64,000 bases of DNA, taken from positions 3,584,501 through 3,648,500 of the forward strand of contig NZ_CP135921.1 in assembly GCF_032397745.1 (NCBI RefSeq), in the 5' to 3' direction. The notes under the pieces were generated by a model. That model made no database searches, had not been told where the DNA came from, and was given only the letters and a program-made list of their open reading frames with translations. Both the position numbers and the translations under genes were made by a program. Position 1 is the first letter of the stretch. Each line of letters begins with the position of its first letter. Origin of the DNA: Bradyrhizobium prioriisuperbiae. GTDB taxonomy: Bacteria; Pseudomonadota; Alphaproteobacteria; Rhizobiales; Xanthobacteraceae. This document shows positions 51,767 through 60,254 of the stretch, piece after piece.

Positions 51767-52924
51767 ATGAAACTGACGAGACGTGATTTTTCCGCCGTCT
51801 TGGCGGCAGGTATCGCAACAAGTGTCTCTGCCCCCGCATTGCTGCGAAGCGCCCGCGCCCAGGGCGCGACGATCAAGATCGGCATGACGGTGCCGATCAC
51901 GGGCCCGGCGGCGGAGCAAGGCAAATATGCCGTCAACGGGGCGAAGCTCGCGCTGGAAGCCGTCAACAAGGCCGGCGGCGTGCTCGGCAAGCAGGTCGAG
52001 CTCATCACGGAAGACGACCAGACCACCAACCCCGGCATTGTGCTGGCGTTCTCCAAGCTGGCGGCACAGTCCGATATCGTCGCTTTCCTGGGGTCGATCC
52101 GCTCGACCCAGGTCCACGCCATGGCGCCGGACGTGCTCAAGCTCGCCAAGCCGGTGATGTTCGGCGGCACTGATCCGAACCTGACCAAGCTCGGCAATCC
52201 CTGGCTGTTCCGCTTCCGCCCCAACGACAGCTATTCCGGCCGCGTGATCGCCGATTACGGCGTCAAGACGCTCGGCAAGAAGAAGTGGGCGATCGTGCAT
52301 TCCACCGATGCCTTCGGCACCGCCGGCGGCAAGGCGTTGACCGAGGCGCTGGTCAAGCTCGATGCGCCGCCGGTGCTCGATCAAGGCTATGCCAACCAGA
52401 GCCAGGACTTCACGCCGGTGGTGCTGGCGATCAAGCAATCCGGCGCCGACGTACTCGGATCGTATTTCACCTTCGAGAACGATCTTGGAATCTTCGCCCG
52501 GCAGTTGCGCCAGCTCGGCGTCAACATTCCCTGGGTCGGCTCGCCCTCGATCGTGGCCGTGTCGTCGACCAAACTCGCCGGCCCCGCGTTGTTCGGCACC
52601 TACGGCGTTGCGGACTATGCTGAAGATTCCAGCCCGGCCGCGAAGGCTTTCGGCAAAGCCTATCGCGATGCCTACAAGATTGCCCCGGACAATCAAGGCT
52701 CGTGGCCGTTTGACGCGATGACTGTGTTGTGCGCGGCCGTCAACAAGGCTGGTTCGACCGAGCCCGAAAAAATCCGCCAGGCCATCCTGGCCACCCAGAA
52801 ATTCCCCGGCGCCGAGGGTGAATACAATTTCGACAAGAATGGCGATGGACTGCACGGCTACAACATCGTCAAGAACGAAAAAGGCAATATCGTCTTCGAC
52901 AAGCACATCGAGTTCGATAACTGA
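51767..52924 (+). CDS. ABC transporter substrate-binding protein, peripla_BP_6 family
   Basis: 385 residues. The N-terminus MKLTRRDFSAVLAAG carries a twin-arginine motif, with cleavage near ARAQGAT. Mature blocks: IKIGMTVPITGPAAEQGKYA, LITEDDQTTNPGI, VFGGTDPNLTKL-like loops and WPFDAMTVLCAAVNKAG. It is 149 bp after the DapA-family gene and is followed by a hairpin, then the permease genes. It binds an organic acid or amino acid, unspecified. Confidence 0.9.
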   Translation: MKLTRRDFSAVLAAGIATSVSAPALLRSARAQGATIKIGMTVPITGPAAEQGKYAVNGAKLALEAVNKAGGVLGKQVELITEDDQTTNPGIVLAFSKLAAQSDIVAFLGSIRSTQVHAMAPDVLKLAKPVMFGGTDPNLTKLGNPWLFRFRPNDSYSGRVIADYGVKTLGKKKWAIVHSTDAFGTAGGKALTEALVKLDAPPVLDQGYANQSQDFTPVVLAIKQSGADVLGSYFTFENDLGIFARQLRQLGVNIPWVGSPSIVAVSSTKLAGPALFGTYGVADYAEDSSPAAKAFGKAYRDAYKIAPDNQGSWPFDAMTVLCAAVNKAGSTEPEKIRQAILATQKFPGAEGEYNFDKNGDGLHGYNIVKNEKGNIVFDKHIEFDN

Positions 52925-52931
52925 TCGCGCG

Positions 52932-52955
52932 CGGCCCCTCTCACGGAGGGGGCCG
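52932..52955 (+). terminator. GC-rich hairpin after the binding-protein gene
   Basis: CGGCCCCTC (52932-52940) pairs with GAGGGGGCCG (52946-52955) with one bulged G. There is no U tract. Such hairpins often set the ratio between the abundant binding protein and the membrane subunits. Confidence 0.5.
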
Positions 52956-53015
52956 TCGTCATTCGTTCTGCGTGCCGCCGCGCGCGCCATGATCTCCTCG
53001 AACAGAGCGCCCTTC

Positions 53016-53891
53016 ATGGATCTCGCTTTGCAGCTGCTTTTTACCGGTATCGGTATCGGCTCCGTCTACGCGCTGGTGGCGCTCGGTTTCGTGCTGATCT
53101 TCCGTGCCACCAATGTGGTGAACTTCGCCCAGGGCGAGTTTTCCATGGTGGCAGCGTATTTGATGGTGGTGTTCGCGGTCGACCTCGGCTGGCCATACTG
53201 GCTGTCGTTCCTGATCGCGCTCGCCGGCATGGCGCTGCTCGGTGTCATTTTCAATCTCGGCGTCTATTATCCACTGCGGCACCGCACCTTCCTGCCGGTG
53301 ATCATCGCGACCATCGGTGCTTCGATCCTGCTCGCCAATTCGGTGCTGGCGATCTACGGCCCGCAGCCGCAGGTGCTGGAGGGCTGGTTCGAAACGCCGG
53401 GCATCCAGCTCGGTCCGGTTTATCTCGATAGCCAGTACCTCCTCATCATCGCGGTGACGATCGTGCTGGTCATCTTCAACTATTGGTTCTTCGAACACAC
53501 CATGCTGGGCAAGAAGCTGCAGGCCACCTCCCAGGACAAGGAAATGGCCTCGCTGCTCGGCATTTCCGTCTCCAGCATGATTATGATCACTTTCGTGTAT
53601 TCGGCCGTACTGGGCGGGCTCGCCGGCCTCCTGGTGGCGCCGATCCTGTTCGTTTCGATCCAGATGGGATCGACCATCGCGCTGAAGGCCTTCGCCGCTA
53701 CCATTATCGGCGGTTTCGGTGATGTCGCCGGCGCCATCATCGGAGGCCTCGCACTCGGCATCATCGAGACGTTCGGCGCGGCCTATATCTCGGTGCCGTA
53801 CAAGGATGGCTTCGCTTTCCTGGTGCTGGTGCTGTTCCTGGTGTTTCGGCCGCAGGGCATCTTCGGCGAACGCGTGGCGGAGAAGGCATGA
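53016..53891 (+). CDS. livH: Branched-chain amino acid-type ABC permease, LivH-like
   Basis: 291 residues; the start at 53016 (MDLALQLLFTG) is the usual family start, though ATG 52989 is possible. LivH blocks: IGSVYALVALGFVLIFRATNVVNFAQGEF and KAFAATIIGGFGDVAGAIIGG. Its 3' end overlaps the fused permease-ATPase gene by 4 bp (ATGA). Confidence 0.9.
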   Translation: MDLALQLLFTGIGIGSVYALVALGFVLIFRATNVVNFAQGEFSMVAAYLMVVFAVDLGWPYWLSFLIALAGMALLGVIFNLGVYYPLRHRTFLPVIIATIGASILLANSVLAIYGPQPQVLEGWFETPGIQLGPVYLDSQYLLIIAVTIVLVIFNYWFFEHTMLGKKLQATSQDKEMASLLGISVSSMIMITFVYSAVLGGLAGLLVAPILFVSIQMGSTIALKAFAATIIGGFGDVAGAIIGGLALGIIETFGAAYISVPYKDGFAFLVLVLFLVFRPQGIFGERVAEKA

Positions 53892-55663
53892 GCAGCGACA
53901 ACCTCTCTTTGTCGACGCCCAATTCCCGCGCGACGCCGGCGCTGGTGCGTCACCTGCCGTATTTCATCGGCTGCGCGCTTGCGGTCGTGCTTGCGGCGCT
54001 GGTCCCGTTCGACGGCTACATTCTCAACATCCTGATGCAGGCCTCGACATTCGCGATCGCGGTGTTCGGCCTCTCGGTGGTGCTGGGGTTGTGCGGCCAG
54101 ATCAATCTGGCCCAGGCCGCGTTTTTCGGCTTCGGCGCCTACGCGGTCGGCATCGGAACTGCGGATTATCAGCTGAGCTACTGGCTCTGCCTCGCGGCGG
54201 GGGCGGTATTCGCGCTGGCTGCCGGCGCAATGCTGGGCATGTCGACGCTGCGGCTTGGCGGCCACTACCTTGCCATGGTGACGATCTCGTTCCAGCAGAT
54301 CATTACCCTGGTCATGATCAACGCCATCGGTCTGACCCACGGGCCCGATGGTGTCAGCAAGATCGGCCGTCCCTGGCTGTTCCAGTCTTCGCAGTCGTAT
54401 CTCGCCTTCTGTGTCGCGATGCTGGCGCTGGTCGGCTATGTCGTCTGGCATCTGCCCGACACCCGGATCGGACGCGCCATGCGCGCAGTGCGCGACAATG
54501 AGCTCGCCGCCAGTATTGCCGGCATCGACGTTTATCGTGTCAAGGTGACGGCCTTTGCGCTGTCAGCGCTGCTTGGCGGCATCGCCGGTGGCCTGTTCGC
54601 TGGTGGCTTTGCCTATGTCAGCCCGGATCAGTTCTCGTTCGCGGAATCGATCGTGTTCCTGACCATGGCGCTGCTGGGCGGCGTGGCGTCACCGATCGGC
54701 TCGGTGATCGGAACTGGTCTTCTGATCCTGATCCCTGAATGGCTGCGTTTCCTGAAAAGCCTGCCCGGGCTCTATCTTGCGATTTACGGCCTGTCGGTGA
54801 TCCTGATCGTGCGTTTCATGCCGGATGGCATCTGGGGCTTCATCCAGGCCATTTTCGACCGCTGGCGCAGCAAGCCCGAAGCCGTGCCGGCCACCCAGTT
54901 GCTGCAACTGGCCCCAGCCAGGACCGGTGGCGAAGTCGTGCTGGAGGTGAGGGGGCTTTCGAAGTATTTCGGCGGCCTGAAAGCTGTCGACGGCGTCGAT
55001 ATCGATGTCCGGCGCGGTGGCGTCCATGCGCTGATCGGCCCGAACGGCTCGGGCAAGACCACCACCCTCAACGTGCTCTCCGGTCTCTACAAGGCGACCG
55101 CCGGCAAGGTCATGCTCGACGGTGTCGACATCACCACCATGTCGGCGCATGCCCGCACCATTGCGGGGCTCGGACGCACCTTCCAGAACATCCGTTTGTT
55201 CCGCTCGATGACCGCGCTGGAGAACGTCATCATCGGCGCGGAGCGACCCGGAAACACCTTGATGGGTAACGCGAGCCACGCCGCGCTCACCGAGCGGGCG
55301 ATGGCGGCGCTGACCTTCGTCGGCCTTGGTCGCCGCGCCAATGAGCTGGTCACCAGCTTTTCCTACGGACACCAGCGACTGATCGAGATCGCCCGCGCGC
55401 TGGCCGGCAATCCCACCTTGCTGTTGCTCGATGAGCCTGCCGCCGGCCTGAACTCCAGCGAGAAGGTGGAACTGCACGAGCTGCTCAAACGCATCGCGGC
55501 GCAGGGCCTCACCATCCTGATCATCGATCATGACATGACGCTGGTGCGTGAGGCGGCGCAGCACATCACCGTGCTGAATTTCGGCCGGCGGATCGCCGAC
55601 GGTGAATCGCTGGCGGTGCTGCAGCACCCCGACGTCATCTCCGCTTACCTGGGGAGCGAATAA
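53888..55663 (+). CDS. Fused LivM-LivG ABC transporter (permease plus ATPase)
   Basis: 591 residues. Residues 1 to about 325 are a LivM-like permease (GLCGQINLAQAAFFGFGAY; LRLGGHYLAMVTISFQQI; TMALLGGVASPIGSVIGTG). From about 345 a LivG-like ATPase follows: VLEVRGLSKYFGGLKAVDG, Walker A LIGPNGSGKTTTLNV, signature region SFSYGHQRLIEIARA and Walker B LLLLDEPAAGLNSS. The fusion locks a permease to its ATPase in one chain and is seen in some rhizobial transporters. Both halves look complete. It is followed directly (1-bp overlap) by the LivF-like ATPase. Confidence 0.92.
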   Translation: MSSDNLSLSTPNSRATPALVRHLPYFIGCALAVVLAALVPFDGYILNILMQASTFAIAVFGLSVVLGLCGQINLAQAAFFGFGAYAVGIGTADYQLSYWLCLAAGAVFALAAGAMLGMSTLRLGGHYLAMVTISFQQIITLVMINAIGLTHGPDGVSKIGRPWLFQSSQSYLAFCVAMLALVGYVVWHLPDTRIGRAMRAVRDNELAASIAGIDVYRVKVTAFALSALLGGIAGGLFAGGFAYVSPDQFSFAESIVFLTMALLGGVASPIGSVIGTGLLILIPEWLRFLKSLPGLYLAIYGLSVILIVRFMPDGIWGFIQAIFDRWRSKPEAVPATQLLQLAPARTGGEVVLEVRGLSKYFGGLKAVDGVDIDVRRGGVHALIGPNGSGKTTTLNVLSGLYKATAGKVMLDGVDITTMSAHARTIAGLGRTFQNIRLFRSMTALENVIIGAERPGNTLMGNASHAALTERAMAALTFVGLGRRANELVTSFSYGHQRLIEIARALAGNPTLLLLDEPAAGLNSSEKVELHELLKRIAAQGLTILIIDHDMTLVREAAQHITVLNFGRRIADGESLAVLQHPDVISAYLGSE

Positions 55664-56394
55664 TGGCGCTGCTGGAAGTCAGGGATCTCAACGTTCGTTA
55701 CGGCGAAATCGAAGCGTTGCGCGGCGTATCTTTCACCGTTGAAGCGGGACAGGTGGTGACGCTGCTCGGCTCCAACGGCGCCGGCAAGTCCACCACGCTG
55801 CGTGCGATCTCCGGCCTTGCCAAGCCTGCGAGTGGCGAGATCGTGTTCGATGGGCAGTCGATTTCGGGGCGCAGCCCCGAGCAGATCGTTCGCCTCGGCA
55901 TTTCCCATGTGCCGGAAGGCCGGCGGGTGTTCCCGGGCCTGACCGTGAAAGAAAACATCATGCTCGGCGGCTCGAACCGCCGCGCCGCGAAGGCGGAACT
56001 GTCGCGGGAGGCGGACGCGATGTTCGACTTGTTCCCCGATATCCGCCCGTTCTCCAATGCGCTGGGCTGGACCCTGTCGGGTGGCCAGCTGCAGATGGTG
56101 GCGGTGGCGCGCGGCCTGATGGCGAAACCGCGGCTGTTGCTGCTTGACGAGCCCTCGCTGGGGCTGGCCCCGGTGATTGTGCAGGCGGTGTTCCGGATCA
56201 TCACCGAAATCCGCCGCCGCGACACCACGGTCTTGCTCGTCGAGCAAAACGCGCGCATGGGTCTGTCAGTGGCTGACCAGGGCTATGTGCTGGAAACCGG
56301 ACGCCTGGCGCTCGGTGGCAAGCCGGATGAGCTCTGGAGCAACGAAGCCATCCGTGCGGCCTATCTCGGCGGTCACGCCAAAGCCGCCGTCTGA
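55663..56394 (+). CDS. livF: ABC transporter ATP-binding protein, LivF-like
   Basis: 243 residues; Walker A LLGSNGAGKSTTLRA, signature LSGGQLQMVAVARG, Walker B LLLLDEPSLGLAPV. The ATG shares a base with the preceding TAA. It completes a transporter made of LivH, LivM-LivG and LivF with the binding protein at 51767. Confidence 0.93.
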   Translation: MALLEVRDLNVRYGEIEALRGVSFTVEAGQVVTLLGSNGAGKSTTLRAISGLAKPASGEIVFDGQSISGRSPEQIVRLGISHVPEGRRVFPGLTVKENIMLGGSNRRAAKAELSREADAMFDLFPDIRPFSNALGWTLSGGQLQMVAVARGLMAKPRLLLLDEPSLGLAPVIVQAVFRIITEIRRRDTTVLLVEQNARMGLSVADQGYVLETGRLALGGKPDELWSNEAIRAAYLGGHAKAAV

Positions 56395-56468
56395 TAAGGT
56401 TCGGGTTAGAGCAACGGCGATCCAAGAAACTTCAAGACAAATTTCAAGTCAAACTTGCAAGGCAAACC

Positions 56469-57554
56469 ATGGTTACGATTCAGTCCCAGAAGCTCATCGA
56501 TTTCGTCGCCGATATCTTCGCCCATGCCGGCTCGTCGGAAGCCGAAGCCCGGCGCATCGGCACCTATCTGGTGACGGCGAACCTTACCGGTCATGACAGC
56601 CATGGCGTGATCCGCGTGCCGGTCTATATGCGCTGGCGCAACAATGGCAACATCGTGCCGGATCGCACCGTGAAGCTTCTGGTCGATACGCCCTCGCTCG
56701 CGGTGATCGACGGCTGCTGGGGATACGGCCAGACGGTCGGACCGCAGGCGGTCGCGATCGGTATCGAGAAGTGCAAGGCAGCCGGTCTTGCCGCCATCAC
56801 GTTGCGCAACTCCGGGCATATCGGTCGGATCGGCGACTGGGCGGAGATGGCGGCGGCCGAAGGATTGATCTCGATCCACTTCGTCAATGCCGCGGGTTCG
56901 ATCCTGGTTGCGCCCTTTGGTGGCGTCGATCGCAGGTTGTCGACCGCGCCATATTGTGTTGGCATTCCGCGCGCCGGCAAATCGCCGATCGTGCTGGATT
57001 TCGCCACCTCGCTGGTCGCCGAAGGCAAGGTGCTGGTGGCGAGCCGCGGCGGCAAGAAGCTACCGAAGGGGGCACTGATCAGCCCCGAGGGCGAGCTCAG
57101 CGAAGACCCGTCGCAGCTCTATGGCGCCTATGAGGCGGAAGGCGCGCGCGATCACGCAAAGGGCCAAGGCGCCATCCGCGCATTCGGCGATCACAAGGGC
57201 TCCGGCCTGGCGCTGGTCTGCGAATTGCTCGGTGGCGCGCTGTCCGGCAATGGTGCCACCAGTTCGCCGCGAAAATTCTCCAACGGCATGTTCGCGGTCT
57301 ATCTCGATCCCAAGCGCGTCGATGTCGATCAGTTCTTCGACGGCGAAATCACCCGCTATGTCGATTATTTCAAGGCCAGCAAGCCGATTGCGGGGCAGGG
57401 GGAAGTGCTGGTGCCCGGCGAGCCGGAGGCGCGCACCCGCGCGGAACGCACCAAAAATGGCGTGCCGCTGCCGGACGAAACCTGGGCGGCGATCATCGCC
57501 ACGGCCCGCGATGTCGGCATAGGTGACGAGCGCATCACGCGCGCAGTGGGATAG
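56469..57554 (+). CDS. Ldh-family (malate/L-sulfolactate/ureidoglycolate type) dehydrogenase
   Basis: 361 residues of the Ldh_2 (type II malate/lactate) NAD(P)-dependent fold. Family blocks: NLTGHDSHGVIRVPVYMRW (catalytic His in DSHG), RNSGHIGRIGDWAEMAA, and FGDHKGSGLALVCELLGGALSG. Substrates in this family include sulfolactate, ureidoglycolate, 2,3-diketogulonate and others. Operon context with a sugar-acid-type dehydratase and aldolase suggests a keto or hydroxy acid from sugar-acid breakdown. The start at 56469 follows 74 bp after the transporter genes. Confidence 0.88.
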   Translation: MVTIQSQKLIDFVADIFAHAGSSEAEARRIGTYLVTANLTGHDSHGVIRVPVYMRWRNNGNIVPDRTVKLLVDTPSLAVIDGCWGYGQTVGPQAVAIGIEKCKAAGLAAITLRNSGHIGRIGDWAEMAAAEGLISIHFVNAAGSILVAPFGGVDRRLSTAPYCVGIPRAGKSPIVLDFATSLVAEGKVLVASRGGKKLPKGALISPEGELSEDPSQLYGAYEAEGARDHAKGQGAIRAFGDHKGSGLALVCELLGGALSGNGATSSPRKFSNGMFAVYLDPKRVDVDQFFDGEITRYVDYFKASKPIAGQGEVLVPGEPEARTRAERTKNGVPLPDETWAAIIATARDVGIGDERITRAVG

Positions 57555-57615
57555 CTCAGGACGTGGAAATCGCTATGCTTGCTGCAGCACTTCAGCAGGC
57601 CAACAACAGGAAACA

Positions 57616-58395
57616 ATGATGGCGAACAAGGTCAAGGAAATCTGGGCATCCGGCAAGGCGGTGGTCAATGCGTGGCTGGCGATTCCGTCGGGCTTCTCGG
57701 CGGAGGTCATGGCGCAATGCGGCTTCGACAGTGTGACCGTCGACCTGCAGCACGGCGTGCAGGATTATCACTCTATGGTCCAGTGCTTCCAGGCCATGAA
57801 CGGCCATCCGGTGACCCCGATGGTGCGCGTGCCGTGGAACGAACCGGGTATCATCGGCAAGGTGCTCGATGGCGGCGCCTATGGCGTGATCTGCCCGATG
57901 GTCAACACCAGGCAGGAAGCCGAGGCTTTTGTCGCGGCCTGCAAGTATCCACCACGCGGCACCCGCAGCAACGGCCCGATCCGCTCTGGGCTCTATGGCG
58001 GCGCTGGCACCTACCAGCAGACGGCCAACGCCGAGACGCTGTGCATTCCCATGATCGAGACCAAGACCGCGGTGGAGAACATGGAAGCCATTCTGGATGT
58101 CGACGGCATCTCGGGAGTCTATATCGGACCATCGGACCTCGGTTTCTCCTATGGCCTCGTGCCAAAGCTCGACCGCGACGAGCCGGAGATCCTGAAGATC
58201 TACGACAAGCTCCTGAAAGAGTGTGACAAGCGCAAGATCTATCCGGGCATCCATTGCAGCGGCGCGGAAGGCGCGGCGCGCAACGTCAAGATGGGCTTCA
58301 AGCTGGTGACGCTGCTGAACGACAGCGGCCTGATGGCGCAGTTCGCCCGGTCCTCGGTGGCGCAGACCCGCAAGGATTCCGAAGGTCGCGCCTGA
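57616..58395 (+). CDS. HpcH/HpaI-family aldolase
   Basis: 259 residues from ATG 57616 with AGGAAAC upstream. Class II pyruvate-type aldolase: FDSVTVDLQHGVQDYHSMV (the loop carrying the catalytic His), VPWNEPGIIGKVLDGGAYGV, PMIETKTAVENMEAI (Glu) and YIGPSDLGFSYG (Asp). Such enzymes reversibly condense pyruvate with an aldehyde, for example in 2-keto-3-deoxy-sugar acid cleavage. A strong terminator follows the gene. Confidence 0.9.
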   Translation: MMANKVKEIWASGKAVVNAWLAIPSGFSAEVMAQCGFDSVTVDLQHGVQDYHSMVQCFQAMNGHPVTPMVRVPWNEPGIIGKVLDGGAYGVICPMVNTRQEAEAFVAACKYPPRGTRSNGPIRSGLYGGAGTYQQTANAETLCIPMIETKTAVENMEAILDVDGISGVYIGPSDLGFSYGLVPKLDRDEPEILKIYDKLLKECDKRKIYPGIHCSGAEGAARNVKMGFKLVTLLNDSGLMAQFARSSVAQTRKDSEGRA

Positions 58396-58400
58396 TATTG

Positions 58401-58440
58401 GAGCCCCGGTTCCGACTCCTGTCGGAACCGGGGCTCTTAT
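58401..58440 (+). terminator. Rho-independent terminator
   Basis: GAGCCCCGGTTCCGAC (58401-58416) and GTCGGAACCGGGGCTC (58421-58436) form a perfect 16-bp stem with a TCCT loop, then TTATTTGTT. It lies between the aldolase and dehydratase genes, so the latter may need read-through or its own promoter. Confidence 0.88.
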
Positions 58441-58473
58441 TTGTTGTACTGCTCATCCTGATCGGAGGTTCTC

Positions 58474-59997
58474 ATGGCTCCCCCACCCGTCATCCGTCTG
58501 CATCCCGACGATGGTGTCGTAATCGCACGTGCGACGTTGCTGCCGGGCGCCGTGGTCGCTGATGGCATCACTGCCGTCGATCGCATTCTCGCGGGTCATA
58601 AGGTCGCGGTGAAGCCGATCGCGGTGGGCGAGCCGGTGCGGCGTTATGGCCAGATCATCGGCTTTGCCACTGTGCCGATTGTACCGGGCCAGCATGTGCA
58701 CACGCAGAATTGCGGCATGGGGGACTTCGCCAAGGACTATGCGTTCGGTGTCGACGTCAAGCCGACGCCGAATTTCGATCTGCCGGCGACCTTCGAGGGC
58801 ATTCGCCGTCCCGACGGCCGCGTCGCCACCCGCAATTACATCGGCATTCTCACCAGCGTGAACTGCAGCGCACACGTGGCAAGCGTGGTTGCCGACGTGT
58901 TCAAGAAGAATCCCTTCACCGGCGACAATCCGCTGGCGGATTTTCCCAATGTCGACGGTGTGGTGGCGCTGACCCACAAGACCGGCTGCGGCATGACCCA
59001 GGACGAGCCGCTGGCGTTGCTGCGGCGGACGCTCGGCGGCTACGCGCGCCATGTCAATTTCTCCGCGGTGGTCGTGCTCGGGCTCGGCTGCGAGGTCAAC
59101 CAGATCGGCGGCCTGATGCAGGAGCAGAAGCTTGCGGGGCGGCTGCGCGAACTGGAGATCCAGAGCATCGGCGGCACCCGCAAGACCGTGGAAGCCGGCG
59201 TCGCCTTTGTGCGCGAAGCCTTGACTGACGCGAACAAGGTCAAACGCGAGCCGGTGCCGGCCAGCGAACTCACCGTGGCGCTGCAGTGTGGTGGCTCCGA
59301 CGGCTATTCCGGTGTCTCGGCCAATCCCGCGCTCGGTGCCGCCAGTGACCTGCTGGTGCGCCACGGCGGCACGGTGATCCTGTCGGAAACGCCGGAGACC
59401 TATGGCGCCGAGCATCTCTTGACCCGCCGCGCGGTCAGCCGCGAGGTCGGCGAGAAACTGGTGGCGCTGATGCGCTGGTGGGACGATTACACCGCGCGCG
59501 AAGGCGCCGAGATGAACGCCAATCCAAGCCCCGGCAACAAGGCGGGTGGTCTCACCACCATCCTGGAAAAGTCGCTGGGAGCCATGGCCAAGGCGGGTTC
59601 GACCAATCTGGTCGACGTGGTGAATTATGCCGAAGCCATCACCAAGAAGGGCTTCGTGTTCATGGATACCCCCGGCTACGATCCGGTAGCGGCGACCGGG
59701 CAGGTCGCCGGCGGCGCCAACCTCGTCTGCTTTACCACCGGCCGCGGCAGTGTGTTCGGCTGCAAGCCGTCGCCCTCCATCAAGCTCGCCACCAACACGC
59801 CGATGTTCAAGCGGATGGAAGACGACATGGACGTCAATTGCGGCACCATCCTCGACGGCGACGAGAGCGTGCAGCAGTGCGGGCAGCGGATCTTCGACCT
59901 GATGCTGCGAGTTGCGTCCGGCGAGCCGACCAAGAGCGAAAGTTTTGACTTTGGCGGCGCGGAGTTCGCGCCCTGGGTGCTCGGGGCGACGATGTAG
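58474..59997 (+). CDS. UxaA-family hydrolase (altronate/galactarate dehydratase-like)
   Basis: 507 residues: an N-terminal SAF-like domain (RLHPDDGVVIARATLLPGAVV; HVHTQN) followed by the UxaA core with iron-binding cysteines (HKTGCGMTQDE; LGLGCEVNQIGG) and C-terminal blocks GGSDGYSGVSANPALG and GGANLVCFTTGRGSVFG. Such enzymes dehydrate sugar acids using ferrous iron. The start is behind CGGAGG. With the DapA-family lyase, Ldh-family dehydrogenase and HpcH/HpaI aldolase it outlines a sugar-acid or hydroxy-acid pathway; the substrate is not fixed. Confidence 0.92.
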   Translation: MAPPPVIRLHPDDGVVIARATLLPGAVVADGITAVDRILAGHKVAVKPIAVGEPVRRYGQIIGFATVPIVPGQHVHTQNCGMGDFAKDYAFGVDVKPTPNFDLPATFEGIRRPDGRVATRNYIGILTSVNCSAHVASVVADVFKKNPFTGDNPLADFPNVDGVVALTHKTGCGMTQDEPLALLRRTLGGYARHVNFSAVVVLGLGCEVNQIGGLMQEQKLAGRLRELEIQSIGGTRKTVEAGVAFVREALTDANKVKREPVPASELTVALQCGGSDGYSGVSANPALGAASDLLVRHGGTVILSETPETYGAEHLLTRRAVSREVGEKLVALMRWWDDYTAREGAEMNANPSPGNKAGGLTTILEKSLGAMAKAGSTNLVDVVNYAEAITKKGFVFMDTPGYDPVAATGQVAGGANLVCFTTGRGSVFGCKPSPSIKLATNTPMFKRMEDDMDVNCGTILDGDESVQQCGQRIFDLMLRVASGEPTKSESFDFGGAEFAPWVLGATM

Positions 59998-60071
59998 GCC
60001 CGTACAGGCGCGGGAGGCCGGTCCGCAGCTTGCATATTGAGGCTGCGGCCTTCAATGTATGGCCGCTCAAA

Positions 60072-60151
60072 CTAGTACCGCCGATCTGAAATTCCTGCAC
60101 CATTTGCGGCAAATTCGCCCCAGGAATTTCAGATCGGAAAAGCGGTACTAG
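60072..60151. repeat. About 80-bp palindromic element 1 with CTAGTACC ends
   Basis: The ends CTAGTACCGC (60072-60081) and GCGGTACTAG (60142-60151) are inverted. Inside, CGATCTGAAATTCCTG (60082-60097) and CAGGAATTTCAGATCG (60121-60136) are perfect inverted 16-mers. It resembles a small non-autonomous element or intergenic repeat. Confidence 0.8.
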
Positions 60152-60164
60152 AATCATAGGTTTA

Positions 60165-60241
60165 CTAGTGCCCCTCATGCATCCGAAGTTCGTGTCGGAG
60201 GGTGCTTCGACGGTGCACGAACTTCGGATGCGGGGCACTAG
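60165..60241. repeat. About 77-bp palindromic element 2 with CTAGTGCC ends
   Basis: CTAGTGCCCC (60165-60174) and GGGGCACTAG (60232-60241) are inverted. Inner arms GCATCCGAAGTTCGTG (60179-60194) and CACGAACTTCGGATGC (60216-60231) are perfect. It differs in inner sequence from element 1 but has matching CTAGTRCC ends, and it abuts the allantoinase gene. Confidence 0.8.
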
Positions 60242-60254
60242 TGTGCCATTTGCG

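Noticed and set aside
60168..60254. Earlier start of the allantoinase gene
   Set aside because: This ATG and the following codons lie inside the palindromic element; family alignment starts at 60255.
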